Notes: generated from the letters alone by a model not told the origin. DNA of 64,000 nt from Vagococcus hydrophili (GCF_011304195.1 NZ_CP049887.1:868001-932000), one strand, 5' to 3'; positions 28,439 to 37,490 are shown, numbered from the stretch's first letter. Numbers and translations: made by a program.

Positions 28439-30280
28439 CCATGTTTGATTATTCGTCCTCTCACACCACCGTACGTACGGATCCGTATACGGCGGTTCAA
28501 TTTTAAATTAACTATGTACTTTACTATAATGTTCTACACAAGAGATTAGTCCTAATTCGGCTACTCTCTTATTTGTCATCGTGGTAGTCATGACCCATGA
28601 ATAAGCTATCCTCACTACGCCTTTACTTGTATGACTGTATTTATAAGCAGTATATTTATCCATACCTAGTTTTATTAAATTCTTTCTTCTATTTTGAGCG
28701 GTTTTCCATTGTTTCCATAAACACATTCTCACTCGGAAACGTAGATGAGATTCTATCTTCGATAGATTTTTCTTCATTTTTCCAATCTTAAAATAGTTAA
28801 TCCAACCTAATATCACTTGATTCAATCGTTTAATTTTATCCTCGATACTGACACTCCAATTTTTACGTGTCAGCCTTTTTAATTTAAACTTAAAGCTTTC
28901 AACTGATGCTTGATGTGGTCTAGCTTGATAGCCATCCTTTCCTTTATAAAAAGAAAAACCTAAATACTTCAACTCTGAGTCTCCAGCTTTAATTATTTTG
29001 GATTTTGTGACGTTCACAATTAGTCCTAATTTCTCTTCGATAAATTTTGTTACTGAGCGCATGACTCTTCTCGCTGACATTTCACTTTTCACCATAATTA
29101 AACAGTCATCTGCATATCTGACAAAATGAAGCTGTCTTGCTTCAAGTTCTTTATCCAATTCATTTAACATAATATTACTTAGTAGAGGAGATAAATTACC
29201 GCCCTGTGGTGTACCTATATCCGTTGGCTTAACTTGTCCGTTGACTTGTACACCACTAACTAAAAATTTTCTAATCAGAGAAATGACATCACCATCTTTT
29301 ATCACTCGTGAGATTAAATTCATTAATCTATCATGATTCACAGTATCAAAGAATCTCTCCAAATCAATATCTACAACCCATTCATAGCCTTCGTTAAAGT
29401 AATCCAACGATTGTTGGATGGCCATTTCAGCTTGTTTGTTAGGCCTAAATCCATAGCTATATGGACTGAACTCCTTATCAAACTTGGGGGAAATCACTTG
29501 AGATATAGCTTGCTGTATCACACGATCTTTTACTGTTGGTATACCTAAAAGTCGGACACCACCAGTTGGCTTCGGTATTTCTACTCTTAAAACGGGGGAT
29601 GGTTTATACTTTCTGTTTCTGATTTGGGTGACTATTTCTTTTCTATTAGACGTTATATAACTCGCCGTTTCTTCAATAGTCATACCATCCACACCTTCGG
29701 CACCTTTATTTCGTCTGACTTGCTTAAATGCTTGATTCAGATTCTTTCTATCCACGATTTGTTCTAAAACTGTTTCTGTGTACATAGTTGTTATTTCCTT
29801 TCAATTCTGTAAAGTCGGTATCTACTTTAAAACTTTTCGTCAGTAGTCTATTTCCTCTTCCAGTGATTAATTTTTGATAACATTAAAATTGTTCAGCCCT
29901 TCGCTCTAGTTAACTTTCACTAACCGTCTTCACTACTACGGCTTCTGCTGACTTCTCATATCTCAGCCTTATGTTGCCATAAGATTTTGGGATAAGATGA
30001 TGAGACCTCCCCAGTTAAGGTGCGAACTCTTTCACTCCATCTATCTGCCACATATACTCCATACGATTATTTCAATAGTTATCGGACTTTAACTTCTTTT
30101 GCAGTTTTATCCTCGTATGTAGCCTCCTATGTGATTTCTATTCGTCAGACCAGAGTTTTACCTAGAGCTTCCTTCAGATTCCACGTCACCATGGACACCC
30201 TTGCTTTCGGCTATACACTTACCACTATTAGGTCGTGTTAGGGACTTTCACCCGTTAGAGTTCGCCCATGCTGGGCGAAC
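28422..30280 (-). mobile_element. Group IIC intron, apparently complete
   Basis: Reading the minus strand, the RNA begins GTTCGCCCAGCATGGGCG and continues with CGGGTGAAAGTCCC and GGGTGTCC, closely resembling the Oceanobacillus group IIC intron from memory. Domain V is the hairpin GCCGTATACGG ATCC GTACGTACGGTGG at about 28455-28495. Domain VI pairs GAG-AGGA with TCCT-A-CTC, leaving a bulged branch-point A, and ends CTCGAT. The 5' end lies directly behind a terminator stem and T5, the known target of IIC introns. One ORF (reverse transcriptase/maturase) is inside. Confidence 0.9.
28508..29785 (-). CDS. ltrA: Group II intron reverse transcriptase/maturase
   Basis: Splices and mobilises its host intron. 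Reverse transcriptase motifs include GIPTVKDRVIQQA, SYGFRPNKQAE, DIDLERFFDTVNHD (first catalytic Asp), GTPQGGNLSPLLSN and RYADDCL (catalytic YADD). A thumb/maturase region follows (KIGKMKKNLSKIESHLR). No HNH endonuclease domain is visible, as expected for class C. 425 aa with no frameshift, so it may be active. Confidence 0.95.
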   Translation of the reverse strand: MYTETVLEQIVDRKNLNQAFKQVRRNKGAEGVDGMTIEETASYITSNRKEIVTQIRNRKYKPSPVLRVEIPKPTGGVRLLGIPTVKDRVIQQAISQVISPKFDKEFSPYSYGFRPNKQAEMAIQQSLDYFNEGYEWVVDIDLERFFDTVNHDRLMNLISRVIKDGDVISLIRKFLVSGVQVNGQVKPTDIGTPQGGNLSPLLSNIMLNELDKELEARQLHFVRYADDCLIMVKSEMSARRVMRSVTKFIEEKLGLIVNVTKSKIIKAGDSELKYLGFSFYKGKDGYQARPHQASVESFKFKLKRLTRKNWSVSIEDKIKRLNQVILGWINYFKIGKMKKNLSKIESHLRFRVRMCLWKQWKTAQNRRKNLIKLGMDKYTAYKYSHTSKGVVRIAYSWVMTTTMTNKRVAELGLISCVEHYSKVHS

Positions 30281-30285
30281 AAAAA

Positions 30286-30310
30286 GAAGCGGACCTTTAA
30301 AGTCTGCTTC
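30286..30310. terminator. Terminator of the azoreductase gene, interrupted downstream by the intron
   Basis: GAAGCGGACC/TTTAAA/GTCTGCTTC stem with T5 on the minus strand, immediately before the intron 5' end at 30280. Before the insertion it was probably bidirectional and shared with the pseudouridine synthase gene. Confidence 0.85.
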
Positions 30311-30367
30311 ATTCTTATTTATTTCCTCCAGCCGCTTGGGAGCTAAACCCTATTTTCACCAATCTTG
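30303..30367 (-). repeat. Half copy of the dispersed hairpin repeat
   Basis: On the minus strand, just after the azoreductase stop: GGTGAAAATAGGGTTTAGCTCC, AAGCGGCTGGAGGAAAT, then the terminator. Only the 5' arm is present. Confidence 0.7.
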
Positions 30368-30373
30368 TTTTAT

Positions 30374-31012
30374 TTAAGCATAAAACTCTTTCATCATCAC
30401 ATCTAGTTTTCTTAAATTAGCTTTCATGATAACTTCTTTTTCTAAAAGTGCCGTACCTTCTATCCTTAATATCTCAACACTTTTAAATCCCATTATTTCT
30501 TGAAAAATACCTTTCAGATATAGCGTACTAATATCTAAATCTTTGTATCTATCTTCTTTTGTATAAATCGAACCACTCGCCTGAATCACCAGTAACTTAT
30601 AATCTTCCGTCATTAATCCCACTGAACCTGTTTCCGTATACTTAAAGGTCTCTCTAGCAATTAAGATATTATCGATGTAATCTTTCATTCTTGAAGTCAC
30701 ATTGAAATTATGCAGAGGTGTCACCAAAACAATTCGTCGGTGTGCTTTAAACTCGCTCAACAATTTTTCTGACACTCTTTTTAATCTCGCTTCTTCATCA
30801 CTTAACAACTCTTTTGAAGCTTCTTTATTCCAAATACTCAATAACTGCCCCTCTTCAATTCTAGGAATATCACTTTCATACAAGTTCAGGACTGTTAAAT
30901 CATCAGTTGAGAAATCTTCCTTAAATTTTTTTATAAATTCTTTTTGAAACAAAATAGAGTAGTGATCTTCATTCTTATAATCAGGATGGGCATTTATTAT
31001 TAGTGTTTTCAT
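30374..31012 (-). CDS. azoR: FMN-dependent NADH-azoreductase / flavodoxin-fold NAD(P)H oxidoreductase
   Basis: Flavodoxin-like fold quinone or azo reductase. The N-terminal IINAHPDYKNEDHYS and the middle VTPLHNFNVTSRMKDYIDNI block are typical of the AzoR/NAD(P)H dehydrogenase (quinone) family; the FMN-binding ASGS motif is present. I chose ATG 31012 with AGAGG 9 nt upstream over a TTG two codons before. It is divergent from a WYL regulator, which likely controls it. Confidence 0.88.
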   Translation of the reverse strand: MKTLIINAHPDYKNEDHYSILFQKEFIKKFKEDFSTDDLTVLNLYESDIPRIEEGQLLSIWNKEASKELLSDEEARLKRVSEKLLSEFKAHRRIVLVTPLHNFNVTSRMKDYIDNILIARETFKYTETGSVGLMTEDYKLLVIQASGSIYTKEDRYKDLDISTLYLKGIFQEIMGFKSVEILRIEGTALLEKEVIMKANLRKLDVMMKEFYA

Positions 31013-31101
31013 ATGCAATTACCTCTTTCTTTTGATATATTGATTGTATAAGAAAAAGGTGACAACTCGTGGCACCTTAAAACAGAAAGGCAGAATGCCC
31101 T

Positions 31102-32037
31102 ATGAATAAATCAGAAAGACTCAACCAAGAACTAATATTTCTCAAAGATAAAACATCCTTCCAACTGAGTGATCTCATGAATGAATTTGGCATTTCCAAA
31201 AGAACAGCCATTAGAGATGTTCAAGCCTTAGAAAACCTAGGCTTGGCGTTATACGTTGAAGCTGGTAGAGGTGGCAAATATCAGTTAATTCAACAAAATC
31301 TATTAACACCTATCTATTTTAATGAAACAGAAATCCAAGCTATTTTCTTTGCTATTAAGGCGCTAGACCTTGTTTCTTCCACACCTTTTGAAAAATCATA
31401 CTCACAGATAAGAAATAAACTATTAGAAACACTACCTAGTGGTCAAAAAATAAATATCCAAAAAATACTCGATGTGGTCAGCTATCATCACGTCTCTCCC
31501 GTAAATAAAGTTGATAATTTAGCTGATTTACTTGAAGCTATTTTAAATAATCGAGTAATTTCTCTTCATTACACACAATATGAACCAAAAGATATGACCC
31601 TTCAACTGTTTGATTTGTTTTATCGAAGCGGACTTTGGTTTTGTAATGCCTTTGATATGGATGAAAAAAAATGGGGCGTCTTTCGTTGTGACTATATGCT
31701 AAACATTAGCCTAGCTGACACTTCTTATATCCCTTATTCTAAAGAGGAAATGACTGAATTTTTGACTATTTATGAGACTAAATTTCCTGATATTGAGTTT
31801 AAATGCCAACTCACCTCTTATGGTAAAGAACTATTTTTAAAAAGACACTACCCTAATATGGAACTCCATTACAAAGACGATGCCTTTTATCTTGTGGGTA
31901 AATACAACAACGAGCATTTAGACTATCTGGTGCAGTATTTAATCTCACTAGGAAAACACGTCACGATTCTATCTCCTAATAACTTAAAAGAGGTTTATTT
32001 AAACGAACTTCATCAGATTATTAACTCCTATGAATAA
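31102..32037 (+). CDS. YafY-family HTH/WYL transcriptional regulator
   Basis: 311 aa. N-terminal winged HTH (residues 1-60, FGISKRTAIRDVQALENLG) and a ligand-sensing WYL-type domain (residues ~140-300; VISLHYTQYEPKDM and later RSGLWFCNAFD). Divergent from azoR with an ~85 bp shared promoter region, so azoR is the likely target. The effector is unknown. Confidence 0.88.
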   Translation: MNKSERLNQELIFLKDKTSFQLSDLMNEFGISKRTAIRDVQALENLGLALYVEAGRGGKYQLIQQNLLTPIYFNETEIQAIFFAIKALDLVSSTPFEKSYSQIRNKLLETLPSGQKINIQKILDVVSYHHVSPVNKVDNLADLLEAILNNRVISLHYTQYEPKDMTLQLFDLFYRSGLWFCNAFDMDEKKWGVFRCDYMLNISLADTSYIPYSKEEMTEFLTIYETKFPDIEFKCQLTSYGKELFLKRHYPNMELHYKDDAFYLVGKYNNEHLDYLVQYLISLGKHVTILSPNNLKEVYLNELHQIINSYE

Positions 32038-32041
32038 ATAA

Positions 32042-32075
32042 AAACAGCGGAAAAGAGTTTTCTCCACCGCTGTTT
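32042..32075. terminator. Bidirectional terminator
   Basis: AAACAGCGG pairs with CCGCTGTTT across a 16-nt loop between convergent genes. Confidence 0.8.
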
Positions 32076-32088
32076 CGACTTATTCACT

Positions 32089-32424
32089 TTACTTATTTAC
32101 CCTTTTATATCGCCATTCTTTCATAAAATGCTCGACGGACATCACTGGATGATAAATCAGCATTCTTGGTCCTGAATAGCGCATAATTTGTTGCATTTTA
32201 TCTTTATAACTCTTTTTATAGCAGTGCACTGGACAGACTTTACAAGTTGGTTTATCTTCACCAAAACGGCAATAATTCAGACGAGCCATAGCATAATTTG
32301 CTACATCTTCTTCCTCAAGTTGATGGGCTTCATCTGAAAATTGCTTATAATAAATCTCAATCATTGCTGAGACTGTTTTTTTCTCAAAGGAAATTTTAGG
32401 TCCTTCATTGATTGCTCTCACCAT
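32089..32424 (-). CDS. YgbA-like protein (nitrous oxide-stimulated promoter family)
   Basis: 111 aa cytoplasmic protein with a conserved cysteine cluster CRFGEDKPTCKVCPVHCYK, then MRYSGPRMLIYHP. This matches the YgbA_NO family, whose E. coli member is induced by nitric oxide. The cysteines could bind a metal or iron-sulfur centre. It begins 18 nt after the phosphohexomutase gene. Confidence 0.85.
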   Translation of the reverse strand: MVRAINEGPKISFEKKTVSAMIEIYYKQFSDEAHQLEEEDVANYAMARLNYCRFGEDKPTCKVCPVHCYKKSYKDKMQQIMRYSGPRMLIYHPVMSVEHFMKEWRYKRVNK

Positions 32425-32442
32425 ACTTGTTTCTTTCCTCTC

Positions 32443-33954
32443 TTATTCTGCTAAAACGGCTGCCAATTTTTCTGTGTTTAATCGTTCTTTCAGATTAAAG
32501 TAGTCTGCTAATTTTGTAAAGACTAACTTGTTTTTAGCTGTTTCATCGTTCTCAACTTGAAGAACTAATAGCGGCTCGTGAAGACTCATACGTAATAAGA
32601 ACCAACCAGATCCGTACATCTCTGAAACATTCACACGAATACCTTCTTCATTTTCAGGGTCAATCTCAAAACCTGCTGTCTGCTTAACAAATTCGGCTAA
32701 TGTTTCAATCACATCGTTTCCGTAATCACGATAAGCTTCTCCTGAAATTTTGAAGCGAACTTCTTGTGCTTCTGCCGGTTGTTTCAGTGTAGCAATCAAG
32801 TCACCAATTGTTTTATTCTCTTTTTTAAGTTTAGGTAATAACATCAAAATCTTCGCGATCACATACGCCCCATCATCTAAGAAATAGTTTTCTTTAAAGG
32901 CAGCATGACCACTTGTTTCAATGGCAAGAGGCGTTTCAATCCCTTGATTATTTAGTTCAATGGCTTTGTTAATCACGTTACGGTAACCACATAAATAACG
33001 GACTTGTTTACCGCCTAATTCTTCAATAAAGGCTTTTAAATGACTTGATGTGGGTGAGTTTGTGACAATGGTTTGGCCTGTTTCTTCTTCTAGCACGATT
33101 TGAGCTAAAACAGCAATCAAACTATTACGATTAATCACTTCACCTGTCGTATCGACAACTGCCGCACGGTCTACATCTGTATCAAAAATAACGCCTAAGT
33201 CTGCTTTATTTTTAAGAACAGCTTGTTGGATGCTTTCCATGGCTTCTTTATTGTCCGGGTTTGGCATATGATTGGGGAAATGACCGTCTGGCTCTAAAAA
33301 TTGACTACCAGAAGTGTCCGCTCCTAATGCAGCTAACACTTTATCTGCAAAGAAACCTCCCGCACCGTTTCCAGCATCTAAAACAATTTTAAATCCTGCT
33401 AAAGGTTTGTCTTCCCCTGTTCCTTGTTGAATTTTATTAACTAAATCAGCTGAATATAAAGACAGAATTTCTTTTTTAACCACATTGCCTTGATTCTCTA
33501 TTTCTGGGTTAAATGGCTTCACATGTTCCAAGATATAATCAATATCCTCGTGTTCTGCGCCACCTTCTTTAGAGAAAATTTTAATCCCGTTATAGTAAAA
33601 AGGTAAATGGCTCGCTGTAATCATAATCCCACAATCTGCGTCAAACTCTTCAAATTGAGTCGCCATAAACATAGCTGGCGTTGTTGCCAACTCGGCATCA
33701 AGAATCTCAACCTCTTCTTTTAAAAAGCCTTCGATTAGACCTTCCTTAATGTCTGATGCTGATAAACGGCTATCATGACCAATCGCAATTCTCATGGGTG
33801 TTCTCGTTACTTTTTTTTCAGATTTTAACCACTCAATAATCCCACTGGCGATGATTTGAGCTTCTTGCTTCGTTAAATTAGCTGTAAATTCCTCGTGAGA
33901 AATCGCAATTCCTCGAATATCTGATCCATTTTGTAGCGCTAACAATTCTGTCAT
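32443..33954 (-). CDS. Phosphoglucomutase/phosphomannomutase family protein
   Basis: Alpha-D-phosphohexomutase, 503 aa, ManB-like. The phosphoserine loop reads TASHLPFYYNG (TASHLP instead of the common TASHNP), metal loop DTDVDRA, sugar-binding ETSGH, and a C-terminal domain with ENEEGIRVN. It interconverts hexose-1- and 6-phosphates for sugar-nucleotide supply; the exact sugar cannot be told. It lies downstream of argR by 20 nt. Confidence 0.9.
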   Translation of the reverse strand: MTELLALQNGSDIRGIAISHEEFTANLTKQEAQIIASGIIEWLKSEKKVTRTPMRIAIGHDSRLSASDIKEGLIEGFLKEEVEILDAELATTPAMFMATQFEEFDADCGIMITASHLPFYYNGIKIFSKEGGAEHEDIDYILEHVKPFNPEIENQGNVVKKEILSLYSADLVNKIQQGTGEDKPLAGFKIVLDAGNGAGGFFADKVLAALGADTSGSQFLEPDGHFPNHMPNPDNKEAMESIQQAVLKNKADLGVIFDTDVDRAAVVDTTGEVINRNSLIAVLAQIVLEEETGQTIVTNSPTSSHLKAFIEELGGKQVRYLCGYRNVINKAIELNNQGIETPLAIETSGHAAFKENYFLDDGAYVIAKILMLLPKLKKENKTIGDLIATLKQPAEAQEVRFKISGEAYRDYGNDVIETLAEFVKQTAGFEIDPENEEGIRVNVSEMYGSGWFLLRMSLHEPLLVLQVENDETAKNKLVFTKLADYFNLKERLNTEKLAAVLAE

Positions 33955-33974
33955 TTTATTTCCTCCATAAAATA

Positions 33975-34427
33975 TTATTCAAGATAGGATAAAAACTTTT
34001 CATTCAATCTTTTGGCATCTTCTTCTGATCTAGAAATTAAAACAATCGTGTCTGTCCCTGCAAGTGTCCCAACAATCTCTGGAATCGCTAATTCGTCTAA
34101 GTCTGCTGCGACGATATTCGCTGTTCCGAGCGTTGTGTTGATGACATTCATCACTTGAACATGCGTTACTTGAGTCACATAATCTTTAAAAACCTCTTTA
34201 AGGTGATCAATTGGTTCAATTTTTTTCTCAGGTAACACGCCATATTTTATTTTACCATTTGTATCATGGGTTTTCACAATTTTTAATTCTCTAATGTCTC
34301 TTGATATCGTTGCTTGTGTCGCTTCGATACCAGCTTCGATTAATTTATCTAATAATTGTTGTTGACTCTCAATTTGGCATTGAGAAATAATTTGTTTGAT
34401 TTGTAGTTGTCGTTTCTTTTTTCCCAT
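33975..34427 (-). CDS. argR: Arginine repressor, ArgR family
   Basis: N-terminal winged HTH (residues ~1-70, ATQATISRDIRELKIVK) and C-terminal arginine-binding hexamer domain with GTLAGTDTIVLISRS. I chose ATG 34427 (MGKKKRQLQ); the upstream ATG touches its own Shine-Dalgarno. 150 aa. No arginine biosynthesis or ADI genes are in the window, so its targets are elsewhere. Confidence 0.93.
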   Translation of the reverse strand: MGKKKRQLQIKQIISQCQIESQQQLLDKLIEAGIEATQATISRDIRELKIVKTHDTNGKIKYGVLPEKKIEPIDHLKEVFKDYVTQVTHVQVMNVINTTLGTANIVAADLDELAIPEIVGTLAGTDTIVLISRSEEDAKRLNEKFLSYLE

Positions 34428-34516
34428 GCTTTCACACATCCTTGTCTGTTTTACTAGATTGATTATACCAAAAAACTCAAATTATAAATGACAAGGATTT
34501 AACAATTTTGAATTTA

Positions 34517-35524
34517 TTATTTTTTTGAGACCTCTATTAATTTTTCGCATAAATCTGCATAGTCTAATCCTGAGGCTTTTGCTTCTTGTGGCAATAAACT
34601 CGTTGGTGTCATCCCAGGTAAAGTATTCGCTTCAATACAATAAATCTCGTCTTGATCATTCATCATAAAGTCAATGCGAGAATAACCAGACAAACCTAAA
34701 ACCTCGTGAGTTTTCAAGGTCATTTTTTGCATTTCTTCTGTAATTTTTGAACTAACGTTAGCCGGTGTGACTTCTTCCGCGCTTCCCGCTTGGTATTTAT
34801 TTTTATAATCATAAAAACCAACTTTAGGAATAATCTCAATAATCGGTAACGCTGTGTCACCTAAAACACCTACAGCAAATTCTCGTCCTGCCACTTTTTC
34901 TTCTAATAAAATGGCTGTTTTGAACTTTTTAGCGGCTTCAATAGCAACATTAAATTCTTGCATAGTTTCCACAATGGCAACGCCAATACTTGAACCGTTG
35001 TTATTCGGTTTTACCACACAAGGCAAGTTCGGTGTGATACCTTCTTCATAAATTTGCCATTTAGGTGTGTTGATTCCATGAAACGCCATTAATTCTTTGG
35101 CTAGTAATTTATCCATCGCAAGAGCACTTCCTTTATGAGAAGAACCTGTGTAATTAATATTATAAATATCAAATAAAGCTTGGAGTTTTCCATTCTCTCC
35201 AATCCCTCCGTGAAGCGCTAGAAAAACCATATCTGCTGATTGGCATAACGGAATAATATTCTCCCCAATCTCACTCGTTAACTTGTAGTCAGCTTTTATT
35301 TTATCTAAATCAGGGGCTGTTTCAGGAACTACGAAGCTATAATCTGCTTTTTTTAGTTCCTTATATGCCTCATCAAAAGTAGTAAAGTCGGGAGTTCCTT
35401 CAATTAAATCCACTAACAATACTTGGTGATTTTTACTCATTAAAGCGTTTGCGATTTGTGAGCCAGAAGACAATGACACATCTCTTTCATCACTTAATCC
35501 ACCTGCTAATACAACTATTTTCAT
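34517..35524 (-). CDS. D-alanine--D-alanine ligase (second, divergent copy)
   Basis: ATP-grasp ligase of 335 aa starting MKIVVLAGGLSDERDVS. It has HGGIGENGKLQ, KPNNNGSSIGV, the omega loop FYDYKNKY with Tyr retained, and IEANTLPGMTP. GGAGG is 8 nt before ATG 35524. It differs greatly from the ddl at 16517 and is not beside murF. The tyrosine argues for D-Ala-D-Ala rather than D-Lac, so this is probably not a van ligase; I see no vanH, vanX or vanS/R nearby. Confidence 0.88.
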   Translation of the reverse strand: MKIVVLAGGLSDERDVSLSSGSQIANALMSKNHQVLLVDLIEGTPDFTTFDEAYKELKKADYSFVVPETAPDLDKIKADYKLTSEIGENIIPLCQSADMVFLALHGGIGENGKLQALFDIYNINYTGSSHKGSALAMDKLLAKELMAFHGINTPKWQIYEEGITPNLPCVVKPNNNGSSIGVAIVETMQEFNVAIEAAKKFKTAILLEEKVAGREFAVGVLGDTALPIIEIIPKVGFYDYKNKYQAGSAEEVTPANVSSKITEEMQKMTLKTHEVLGLSGYSRIDFMMNDQDEIYCIEANTLPGMTPTSLLPQEAKASGLDYADLCEKLIEVSKK

Positions 35525-35585
35525 CTCTTTTCCCTCCACATGTTTAAATGTTAGGCTTTAGTATAGCAAAAAAAATATTGGGATT

Positions 35586-35816
35586 TCAGGGGTGGGGATT
35601 AATTTTAATGAAAGTTAAGGAAATTAGCAGATCAAAACATCTTTTTTTTTTCATGTAAAACCCCATTACAACAATAATGGTTCCTACAATAGATATCCCT
35701 ACAGAATTTAACACCACTGTTTGAATGGACTCCCCTTTAATTAAGAACCAAATACAAGAACTGATTAATACTACAAAGAACGAATATAAAGTTAAAACCA
35801 CTTCTCTATTTTTCAT
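35586..35816 (-). CDS. Small membrane protein, hypothetical
   Basis: About 76 aa (81 if a GTG at 35831 is used). Two hydrophobic segments (LTLYSFFVVLISSCIWFLI and VVLNSVGISIVGTIIVVMGFY), then a basic tail. Not recognised. It starts the accessory stretch. Confidence 0.55.
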   Translation of the reverse strand: MKNREVVLTLYSFFVVLISSCIWFLIKGESIQTVVLNSVGISIVGTIIVVMGFYMKKKRCFDLLISLTFIKINPHP

Positions 35817-36073
35817 TAAATCTACACCCACCTTTCAAAGATTTTCTAAATACTTTCAATTCCATCTTATCGCGAACTATTCAATAGTTAATTTTAGAAC
35901 AATTATACGATAACATACCTCATATTTTGATCTAAGTAATAAACAAAGTGATCGTCTATTTTTTTGTAAACTCTAGTTTTTCATTTGAAATTGAAACAAT
36001 ATTGTATAAACTTGATTTATCAATTTAACGAAAAAGAGTAATATAAAATAGTAATGAGAAAGAAGCGATACTT

Positions 36074-36287
36074 ATGTTTAAAAATCATCATGAACAAATT
36101 ATATGCCCAGTCTGCGGACTGTATGGTGCTATGGAGAAGTTTGAATCTAAAATGAACGGGGGAATACATCTATAGATGTTATGAATGTTTAGCTATTTCT
36201 GAATCAGTTAGTGACTTAATGAATAATATTTTAGTAGGAGATCAGAAAAAAGGGACTCAGAAAAATTCTGACTCCCTTTTTATTTAG
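36074..36287 (+). pseudogene. Small zinc-ribbon protein broken by a frameshift in a G run
   Basis: Frame 1 from ATG 36074 gives MFKNHHEQIICPVCGLYGAM (first CxxC knuckle) and stops at 36175. The next frame continues GEYIYRCYECLAISES with the second CxxC knuckle and ends at 36287. Removing one G from the G5 run at 36158-36162 joins both into a ~70 aa zinc ribbon. Either a pseudogene or a homopolymer sequencing error. Its 3' end overlaps a terminator. Confidence 0.7.
36248..36282 (+). terminator. Terminator overlapping the zinc-ribbon 3' end
   Basis: AAAGGGA-TCAGA pairs with TCTGA-TCCCTTTTT across a short A-rich loop. From here to 36515 (about 230 bp) I see only AT-rich sequence without a gene. 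Confidence 0.75.
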
Positions 36288-36515
36288 TTATTTACATAAC
36301 AATTTATACACAACAAATTATTAAATTTCAGAATAGCTACTTTTAATCGTATTTTCAATATTTTTGAACATAGTTAACACATACTTATTAGATAAATCAT
36401 TTTAATATGGATAAAGGAGAATTAAAAAATAGTTTTAACAATTATTCATCTTTTCTCCTTAATTACGATTGACTACAATGCCAAATAGCTCAAAAAATTC
36501 TCATACATATTCTGA

Positions 36516-36617
36516 CTATTTGGAATATTGTTTTTTTAAAAATTTATAAATTACTAGGCACACTCCCACTACTAAAAATAAAGAGCATATAGTAAATACA
36601 ATCCCTGTCCATCCCAT
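36516..36617 (-). CDS. 33 aa single-helix membrane peptide
   Basis: Starts MGWTGIVFTICSLFL, one hydrophobic helix, then the basic end KFLKKQYSK. AGGAGG is 7 nt before the ATG, an ideal ribosome binding site, which is the main reason to call it. It lies 21 nt after the 185 aa secreted-protein gene and in the same operon. Candidates are an immunity peptide, a membrane-active toxin or a small regulator; nothing in the sequence decides. Confidence 0.6.
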   Translation of the reverse strand: MGWTGIVFTICSLFLVVGVCLVIYKFLKKQYSK

Positions 36618-36638
36618 TATAATTCCTCCTCTTATAAT

Positions 36639-37196
36639 TTATTTGACGGTTGTGACTAGTTTATTAGAACCATTAATAGTAGCTCTCAACCACCCATTCC
36701 AACCTCCAAAATCCCAAACAGGTGATCCAAATTCAAAATAGTACGTTGCCCTCTTATTACTCTCTCTTCTTAGACTTGATGATTTAACTGATACACCCCA
36801 ATGACTATATGTACCATCATATGCGGAAGTAATATTATTCCCTGAAACTCTTATTCTAAATGAACAATTAAAAATACCAGCATAATAATAAATCTTATAT
36901 GTTCCATTAGATACTCGTGACATTGGATTAAATTCAGGTTCTATGGTTATTATAGCTTCAGTTCCATCTTCAGCTATAATTTTTTTAGTTTGAATACCTG
37001 TTTCTTTTAGATCAAACTCAACTTCCTTTAATATATGAAATTCGTCTATTGCATCTAATTGTTGAGAATCCGAATATTCTGATTCAGAAGAACTCAATTC
37101 GTTTGCAAATACAGTAGCGGTTGACAATACAGTTGTCCCTAAAGTAATACCACTCATTAATACTAAGCATGTTTTAAATAACTTATTTTTCATCAT
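36639..37196 (-). CDS. Secreted protein, DUF5626-like C-terminal domain
   Basis: 185 aa with a Sec signal peptide (MMKNKLFKTCLVLMSGITLG..., cleavage near VFA|NE). A Ser/Glu-rich linker is followed by a beta-rich domain (about 95-185: GTYKIYYYAGIFNCSFRIRV, ITSAYDGTYSHWGVSV, WDFGGWNGWLRA). This resembles DUF5626-type secreted domains of Lactobacillales; I am moderately sure. It is second in a minus-strand operon after the 91 aa secreted peptide (18 nt gap). The second ATG (37193) has better spacing to AGAGG. Confidence 0.7.
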   Translation of the reverse strand: MMKNKLFKTCLVLMSGITLGTTVLSTATVFANELSSSESEYSDSQQLDAIDEFHILKEVEFDLKETGIQTKKIIAEDGTEAIITIEPEFNPMSRVSNGTYKIYYYAGIFNCSFRIRVSGNNITSAYDGTYSHWGVSVKSSSLRRESNKRATYYFEFGSPVWDFGGWNGWLRATINGSNKLVTTVK

Positions 37197-37214
37197 AATC
37201 CCTCTTTTCTTTTT

Positions 37215-37490
37215 TTAACGATAGTATCCAATCCATAAACCTTGATGATTTCTAACATGATGTACTTTAGTACCACCTCTATATTTGTATGGAGGTACAT
37301 TTTTGAAAACAGCCGTAAATCGATAGTATTTTCCGTTAATGGTTCCTCTAGTTTGTTCTATATTAACTGATTGTAACGCCTCGATAGCAATATCAGGTTT
37401 AAGTGTTACCTCCTCAGCATGTGCGATTGAGCTACCCAATGTACTTAATAAAACCGTACTGCAAAACATACTTACAATAATCTTTTTCAT
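37215..37490 (-). CDS. Secreted small protein with C-terminal IGYY motif
   Basis: 91 aa with signal peptide MKKIIVSMFCSTVLLSTLGS... cleaved near AHA|EE. The mature ~65 residues end PPYKYRGG...LWIGYYR. The 74 aa protein at 39756 ends PPKVYKGW...GYIGYYV, so the two are distant paralogues that flank the two-component system. AAGGAAGG precedes the ATG. The promoter has LytTR-type repeats (37516-37593). Likely an exported signal peptide or bacteriocin-like product; inferred from context only. Confidence 0.7.
   Translation of the reverse strand: MKKIIVSMFCSTVLLSTLGSSIAHAEEVTLKPDIAIEALQSVNIEQTRGTINGKYYRFTAVFKNVPPYKYRGGTKVHHVRNHQGLWIGYYR

Noticed and set aside
34517-35524. Second ligase as a vancomycin-resistance (van) ligase
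   Set aside because: The omega-loop Tyr of D-Ala-D-Ala ligases is retained and no vanH, vanX, vanT or vanRS genes are adjacent.
35832-36073. Gene content between the 76 aa membrane protein and the zinc-ribbon pseudogene
   Set aside because: AT-rich, stop codons in all frames, no ribosome binding site with a usable start.
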